From: Streptomyces sp. NRRL S-37
Lineage (GTDB): Bacteria > Actinomycetota > Actinomycetes > Streptomycetales > Streptomycetaceae
Direction of reading: 5' to 3'
Assembly: GCF_000721605.1 (NCBI RefSeq)
Contig: NZ_JOIZ01000045.1
Coordinates: 1-18,166, forward strand
Length of the DNA: 18,166 nucleotides
In this document: positions 14,172-18,166 of the stretch, piece by piece
Position numbering within the stretch: position 1 is the stretch's first letter
How the letters are laid out: each line of letters starts with the position of its first letter
Position numbers and translations under genes: made by a program
The notes under the pieces: generated by a model
Told to the model about the DNA's origin: nothing
Databases searched by the model: none
The model's input: only the letters and a program-made list of their open reading frames with translations

Positions 14172-14188
14172 GGGGATTTGACATCCCC
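14172..14188. promoter_or_regulatory. Small inverted repeat around the candidate -35 element of the ACP operon
   Basis: GGGGAT (14172-14177) and ATCCCC (14183-14188) are exact complements flanking TTGAC, so the -35-like TTGACA lies in the loop and right arm. It may be chance, or a second operator. Confidence 0.3.
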
Positions 14189-14433
14189 GCCGTCCGCGGT
14201 GGAGTCCGGCGCACCGCAAGCTTGATCGCCGTCGGCGTTACGGATACTTTCCTCGTCGGCGGCGCGGTCCTGATTCATATTTCCCGACGCGCCGGCCGCC
14301 GGCGGACTGAAACCCGGCAACCGCCCCGCGCTTGCCGCCTTCAGTGCGCCGAACTCACCTGGGTATGGACCGCACCGATCCGGCAACAGCGGACAGCCGT
14401 GAATTCATATATCTGAGTGAGAGGAACACACCC

Positions 14434-14670
14434 ATGTACGTCGAGTACCTCACGACGCTCCTCAACACCGTCTACAAGGTTCCCGGGACGATCGATCCGG
14501 AGAAGTCGTTCCTGGAGCTCGAGGTGGACTCGCTCTCTCTGGCCGAGCTCAGTGCACACCTGGAGGACGAACTCGACGTGCCCGTCGACGAGGAGCAGCT
14601 CAGCGCCGCGACCACCGTGGCCGAACTGGCCGCGCTCCTGGAAGCTCACGGCGCGGTCATACCGGCATGA
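14434..14670 (+). CDS. Discrete acyl carrier protein
   Basis: The protein has 78 residues, the usual carrier-protein size. The phosphopantetheine site is Ser33 in LELEVDSLSLAEL, and the acidic helix II region (LSAHLEDELDVPVDEEQL) resembles fatty acid or polyketide ACPs more than NRPS carrier domains. The ATG at 14434 is preceded by GAGAGGA at about 7 bases; an earlier in-frame ATG (14332) would add noncoding-looking sequence. Its stop overlaps the ketosynthase start (ATGA), so the two proteins are probably made together and work as a pair, for example to make or extend an acyl unit attached to the peptide. Confidence 0.93.
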   Translation: MYVEYLTTLLNTVYKVPGTIDPEKSFLELEVDSLSLAELSAHLEDELDVPVDEEQLSAATTVAELAALLEAHGAVIPA

Positions 14671-15911
14671 GATCCGACCGATCCAGACCTCCGGCTGTGG
14701 TGATCACCGGTATCGGAATGGTCACACCCGCAGGCGTCGACACGGCCACCTCCTGGGAGACGACCTGCGAGGGGCAGCCGACAGGCTCCACCGATCCCAG
14801 GCTCACGGGCGCCCCCGTGGACTTCGGCTGCCCTGTCACCGGATTCGACTCGGACAGGCTGATCGGTGTCGAGGCCCGCCGCATGGATCCCTTCACGCAG
14901 TACGCCCTCGCCGCGGCCCGCGAGGCATACGCCGACGCCCAACTGGCCGGCAGCCAGGCGGACCCCGCCAGAACCGGGGTTCTGCTGGGCACCGGCGTCG
15001 CCGGCCTCGGCACCTGGCAGGAACAGGGCGAGCGGCTGCACACCAGGGGGGCACGCGCGGTCAACCCCCTCACCATCCCGAAGGCCATCGGCAACATCGC
15101 CGCCGCCACCGTGTCCATGGAGTTCGGCCTGCACGGCCCCTCACTCAGCCTGGCCACCGCCTGTTCCACCGGTACCTCGGCGTTGGGCCTCGCCCTCGAC
15201 CAACTCCGCGCGGGTCGTTGCGACGTGGTCCTGGCCGGCGGCACCGAGGCCACGATCTCGCCCCTGGTGTCGATCGCGTTCGATCGGCTGAAGGCGCTCT
15301 CCCGACGCCGTGACGCCCCAGAGCTCGCCTCCCGGCCATTCGACCAGGATCGCGACGGTTTCGTGCTCGGAGAGGGCGCCGCCGTGCTCGTCCTGGAACG
15401 CGCGGCACATGCCAGGGCGCGAGGGCGAAGCGCCTACGCACAGGTGCTGGGCTACGGTGAATCCTCGGACGCCCACCACCTCACCGCGCCCCGACCCGAT
15501 GGCCAGGGCGCTCAGCTCGCTCTGGAGAAGGCTCTCGACGACGCCGCGGTGCGCCCTGCGGACGTCATGCTCGTCAACGCTCACGCGACCAGCACGCCCC
15601 AGGGCGACGCCATCGAGGCCCGTGTCATCGAGCGCCTCTTCGGGCAGCGAGCGGCGGTCACCTCCACCAAGGGCGTGACGGGCCATATGCTCGGCGCAGC
15701 CGGGGCGGTCGAGGCAGCGTTCACCGCTCTGTCCATCAAACACGGTGTCGTCCCACCCACCGCCAATTTCCAGGCCGCGGGTGCCGACATCCCCGAGATC
15801 GACATTGTCCACGGTGCTTCCAGGCATACGCCTGTGTCTGTCGCCGTCAGCAACTCCTTCGGCTTCGGAGGACACAATGCAGTCATCGTTCTGGGGAGTG
15901 CCGACACATAA
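14667..15911 (+). CDS. FabF-type beta-ketoacyl-ACP synthase
   Basis: The protein (414 residues) is a ketosynthase of the KAS II class with the full Cys-His-His triad: Cys166 in TACSTGTSA, His306 in VNAHATSTPQGD and His340 in KGVTGHMLGAAGA, with Lys335. It should catalyse decarboxylative condensation of a malonyl unit with an acyl chain on the adjacent ACP. No chain-length-factor partner, reductase or malonyltransferase is present in the window, so it either borrows these from primary metabolism, as in lipopeptide clusters, or does a single extension. Its start overlaps the ACP stop by 4 bp, and the flavin monooxygenase follows 32 bp later. Confidence 0.94.
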   Translation: MRSDRSRPPAVVITGIGMVTPAGVDTATSWETTCEGQPTGSTDPRLTGAPVDFGCPVTGFDSDRLIGVEARRMDPFTQYALAAAREAYADAQLAGSQADPARTGVLLGTGVAGLGTWQEQGERLHTRGARAVNPLTIPKAIGNIAAATVSMEFGLHGPSLSLATACSTGTSALGLALDQLRAGRCDVVLAGGTEATISPLVSIAFDRLKALSRRRDAPELASRPFDQDRDGFVLGEGAAVLVLERAAHARARGRSAYAQVLGYGESSDAHHLTAPRPDGQGAQLALEKALDDAAVRPADVMLVNAHATSTPQGDAIEARVIERLFGQRAAVTSTKGVTGHMLGAAGAVEAAFTALSIKHGVVPPTANFQAAGADIPEIDIVHGASRHTPVSVAVSNSFGFGGHNAVIVLGSADT

Positions 15912-15943
15912 AGCATCGCCAATAGATCCGGATTGGATTAGTC

Positions 15944-16996
15944 GTGGAATTCAGCCTGCTGTACTTTGCGAACCGTGAAGCGAAGGATCCCCCCCAGGAG
16001 TACGAACTACTGATCAAGACTGCCGAATTCGCCGACGCGAACGGTTTCGCGGCGCTCTGGATTCCGGAAAGGCATTTCCACCCCTTCGGCGGGGCGTACC
16101 CGAACCCCGCACTTGCCGCCGCCGCGCTCGCGAGCAGAACTCGCAACGTCAGGCTACGAGCAGGCAGCGTGGTCCTGCCGCTGCACGATCCGCTGACGGT
16201 GGTCGAGGACTGGTCCTTCGTCGACAACCTTTCCTACGGCCGAGTCGATCTGGCCTTCGCCTCGGGATGGAATCCGAACGACTTCGTACTGGCTCCGGAC
16301 CGGTACGCGAACCGTAGGGAATACACGTTCGACGCGATCGAGACGGTCAAGGACCTGTGGGCCGGCAAGACGGTGCTGCGGGAGAACGGGGAAGGCACTC
16401 CCACCGAGACGCTGTCCTACCCCCGCCCCGTCCAGCCGCAACTGGACCTGTGGTTCACCTGTACCTCCAGCAGGCAGTCCTTCACCCAGGCGGGTGCGCG
16501 CGGCCTGAACGTCCTCACGGCTCTGCTCTTCCAGACCCCGGAGGAACTGACCGAGAACATCAGGCACTACAGAACTGCCCGGCGAGAGCACGGTCACGAT
16601 CCTGCCTCAGGAAAAGTAACACTGATGCTGCACACTTTCGCTGGAGAGAGCGACAGCACGGTGAGAAGGACCGTACGCAAACCGTTCATCAACTACCTCC
16701 TCTCCTCCATCGACCTGTGGAAGGGGCAATGGCCGGAACTCCAAGAAGGAGATCCGGAACACCTGGCCAGACTGGCTTTCCAGCGCTACTTCCTCACCTC
16801 GGCCCTGTTCGGCTCGGTCGAAAAGTGCACCGCATTCGCCGAGCGCCTTGAGGCTGCCGGCGTGGACGAAGTTGCCTCACTGGTAGATTTCGGCGTCGAC
16901 GGCATGGAGGTACTCGCCGCACTTCCTTATCTCGACCAGGTGCGGCGTAACCTCGTCAGAAGTACGGATACGCCCCCCACGCTGGAGGGCGTCTGA
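15944..16996 (+). CDS. Luciferase-like flavin monooxygenase of natural-product type
   Basis: The protein (350 residues) opens with MEFSLLYFANREAKD (GTG start) and shows the bacterial luciferase-like barrel: GFAALWIPERHFHPFGG, NVRLRAGSVVLPLHDPLTVVEDWSFVDNLSYGRVDLAFASGWNPNDF and a C-terminal barrel region. The pattern matches the subgroup found as free proteins or domains in NRPS and polyketide clusters, which use reduced flavin and O2, often to hydroxylate a carrier-bound acyl group. The ribosome site is weak (GGATTAGTC before GTG), suggesting translation after the ketosynthase. The operon neighbours suggest that it oxidises the acyl-ACP product or a carrier-bound residue; the substrate cannot be named from sequence. 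Confidence 0.92.
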   Translation: MEFSLLYFANREAKDPPQEYELLIKTAEFADANGFAALWIPERHFHPFGGAYPNPALAAAALASRTRNVRLRAGSVVLPLHDPLTVVEDWSFVDNLSYGRVDLAFASGWNPNDFVLAPDRYANRREYTFDAIETVKDLWAGKTVLRENGEGTPTETLSYPRPVQPQLDLWFTCTSSRQSFTQAGARGLNVLTALLFQTPEELTENIRHYRTARREHGHDPASGKVTLMLHTFAGESDSTVRRTVRKPFINYLLSSIDLWKGQWPELQEGDPEHLARLAFQRYFLTSALFGSVEKCTAFAERLEAAGVDEVASLVDFGVDGMEVLAALPYLDQVRRNLVRSTDTPPTLEGV

Positions 16997-17010
16997 AAAG
17001 CCTCTCAGTG

Positions 17011-17047
17011 AGCCTCTTTCATCCTGTGCTGGCGGGTGAAATGGGCT
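17011..17047 (+). terminator. Possible terminator after the monooxygenase operon
   Basis: The arms AGCCTCTTTCATCC and GGGTGAAATGGGCT pair over 14 positions with two G-U pairs and one mismatch, around a 9-base loop, starting 14 bases after the stop. It is less perfect than the other hairpins in the window. Confidence 0.4.
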
Positions 17048-17204
17048 GGTCAACGGGTGCGGTGACGAGGCAGGGCCCCTCGTCGTTGGCGTGGTGATCC
17101 CACTCAACACACAGGCGGCCGAAGAGGGCCCTGTCGGTTCCTCACCCTGCCACGCTCGACGTCCCGCTTGAGCTCGTCGAGCATGTGGTCACGTCCGCTC
17201 GGCC

Positions 17205-17893
17205 GGTGTCCAGCGGCAGCACTCCGGCACCGCCGGACGCACCGAGAACAGCCAGATCGGCGTGTTCCTCGCCTACGCCACCAGCCGCGGACGCACCCTG
17301 ATCGACCGCAGGTTGTATCTGCCCACCTCCTGGACGGACGACCGGGACCGCTGCCGTCGGGCGGGCATCGACGACACGGTCGGCTTCACCACGAAGGTGG
17401 CCATGGCCAAAGCGATGGTCCGCCGCGAGGACCGCCGGCACTGGGGTCTCGCCCGCCGCAGCGTCAGCAGGCCCGAGGAGATCTCCTACTCCATCGCCTA
17501 CTGCCCCGCCGGCACCACCCTGGACGAGCTGATCCGCATCGCGGGCAGCCGCTGGGCGGTCGAGGAATGCTTCCAGACCGCCAAGCAGGAATGCGGCCTG
17601 GACGACTACCAGGTCCGCCGCTATCCCGGCTGGCACCGCCACATGACCCTGGCCATGGCCACCCACGCCTGCCTGACCGTCCTGCGCGCCCGCCAGTTGG
17701 ATACGGACAAAGCAGAAACGGATCCTCCTAGCTCATCCACCTCAGCCTCGCCGAGATACGACGGCTGATCACCCGACTCACCGACCGCCGGCCCACCCCG
17801 GTCGACCACATCCTGCACTGGTCGACCTGGCGACGACGACGTCAGCACCAGGCCCGCGTCAGTCACTACAAGCGACGCGGACACAGTCCCTGA
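17205..17893 (+). pseudogene. Relic of an IS701-type (DDE) transposase gene
   Basis: From GVQRQHSGTAGRTENSQIGVFLAYATSRG (17205 on) the frame follows Streptomyces transposases of the IS701 group, but the N-terminal part is absent. After VAMAKAMVRR (about 17425) it jumps to EDRRHWGLARRSVSRPEEI, skipping the middle region that in full-length relatives holds a catalytic Asp. EECFQTAKQECGLDDYQVR carries the late Glu region. At about 17730 the frame shifts (a TAG lies in the new frame just before) and the true C-terminus (LIHLSLAEIRRLITRLTDRR to YKRRGHSP) continues to 17893. With a missing start, an internal deletion and a frameshift it cannot be functional. Confidence 0.85.
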
Positions 17894-17930
17894 ACTGGTC
17901 AGCAATCAGCACAAGCACCGTTGCAGTATT

Positions 17931-18070
17931 AGACCGTGTCCTACGTGGTGAGGCGGATGAGTCGCTTGTAGCAGCACAGGGCGGCGGCGAGGCCGAGAAA
18001 GGCCAGGTAGTTGCGGGGATCGCGTTCGTAGCGAGGGCTCAAGCGGCGGTAGCCGGACAGCCACGACGTT
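17931..18070 (-). pseudogene. 3' end of an IS5-type transposase gene, with its terminal repeat
   Basis: On the minus strand TSWLSGYRRLSPRYERDPRN, then YLAFLGLAAALCCYKRLIRLTT ends at a TAG at 17941-17943. This is the C-terminus of a common actinobacterial IS5-group transposase, in which it normally follows a VVER-type motif. AGACCGTGTCCTA at 17931-17943 looks like the element's end repeat. Upstream of TSWL the transposase reading stops and is replaced by group II intron sequence, so the gene is interrupted here. The 5' part lies outside the window. Confidence 0.8.
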
Positions 18071-18166
18071 GGGTCGGCCGCACGGTGAGGTTCCTGCCGT
18101 GGCAGGTCCTGTTCCGCGCGGCCTCCCGCCGAACCGGACATGACGGTTTCCCGGTCATCCGGCTCT
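18071..18166 (-). mobile_element. 3' end of a group II intron (domains V and VI)
   Basis: Read on the minus strand, 18165-18131 forms the 35-base hairpin of domain V: the lower stem GAGCCGGA pairs with TCCGGTTC, there is a two-base TG bulge, then an upper stem capped by a GAAA loop; the AGC catalytic triad is within GAGCC. Next comes a domain VI-like hairpin, with arms GGCCGCGCGG (18123-18114) and CCGTGCGGCC (18085-18076), ending at GACCC (18075-18071). The transposase reading resumes directly after, so the intron boundary is near 18070/18071. The reverse transcriptase gene and the rest of the intron would lie past base 18166. Confidence 0.78.

Noticed and set aside
13243..14214. Minus-strand open frame of 323 residues opposite dpgD
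   Set aside because: DpgD on the plus strand has complete crotonase motifs; the antisense frame shows none.
17048..17192. Possible short gene remnants on the minus strand (for example a reading with EWDHHANDEGPCLVTAPV)
   Set aside because: The readings are under 40 residues, need a frame change to join, and match no family I recognise. I see nothing that can be supported here.

Overview
The window is high-GC actinobacterial DNA, most likely Streptomyces. The codon use is strongly GC-rich, there are many GTG starts with AGGAGG-type ribosome sites, neighbouring genes overlap by 4 bp, and the mobile elements are of types common in Streptomyces. It is an internal or flanking part of a nonribosomal peptide (NRPS) gene cluster whose product uses 3,5-dihydroxyphenylglycine (Dpg). 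The main NRPS genes, the transporter and the pathway regulator are not here and presumably lie beyond base 1.

Layout. Bases 1-4330 (minus strand) hold an NRPS module: an N-terminal condensation (C) domain with a degenerate active-site motif, an adenylation (A) domain whose ten-residue code reads exactly as the classic glycine code, and then, in another frame, the next C domain. The carrier (T) domain expected between them is missing and the frame is broken at that point. Upstream in the same direction is an MbtH-like protein (4605-4817). A cytochrome P450 (5298-6497) runs divergently from it. P450 and dpgC converge on a strong shared hairpin terminator. The minus-strand operon 12884-6591 encodes, in order, a CmlA-like diiron beta-hydroxylase, an HpgT-type aminotransferase and DpgA, DpgB and DpgC. 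DpgD is divergent from this operon at 13279-14085. A plus-strand operon (14434-16996) encodes a discrete acyl carrier protein, a FabF-type ketosynthase and a luciferase-like flavin monooxygenase.

How it fits together. DpgA (type III polyketide synthase) condenses malonyl-CoA, DpgB and DpgD complete formation of 3,5-dihydroxyphenylacetyl-CoA, DpgC oxidises it to the glyoxylate, and HpgT transaminates it to Dpg. The P450, the CmlA-like enzyme and the flavin monooxygenase are three unrelated oxygenases that probably tailor carrier-bound residues. The ACP and ketosynthase suggest a small acyl-chain step. Three inverted repeats of the StrR/Bbr operator type (GTTCAACTG, 11 bp, CAGTTGAAC) lie in the three main control regions (before P450/MbtH, between CmlA-like and dpgD, and before the ACP). 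Each is followed 17-18 bp later by a TTGAC/TTGCG -35-like hexamer, so the cluster looks like one StrR-family regulon.

The right end (17205-18166) is decayed mobile DNA: an internally deleted, frameshifted IS701-type transposase relic, then the 3' end of an IS5-type transposase gene apparently interrupted by a group II intron, whose domains V and VI are visible at the very end. This looks like the edge of the cluster.
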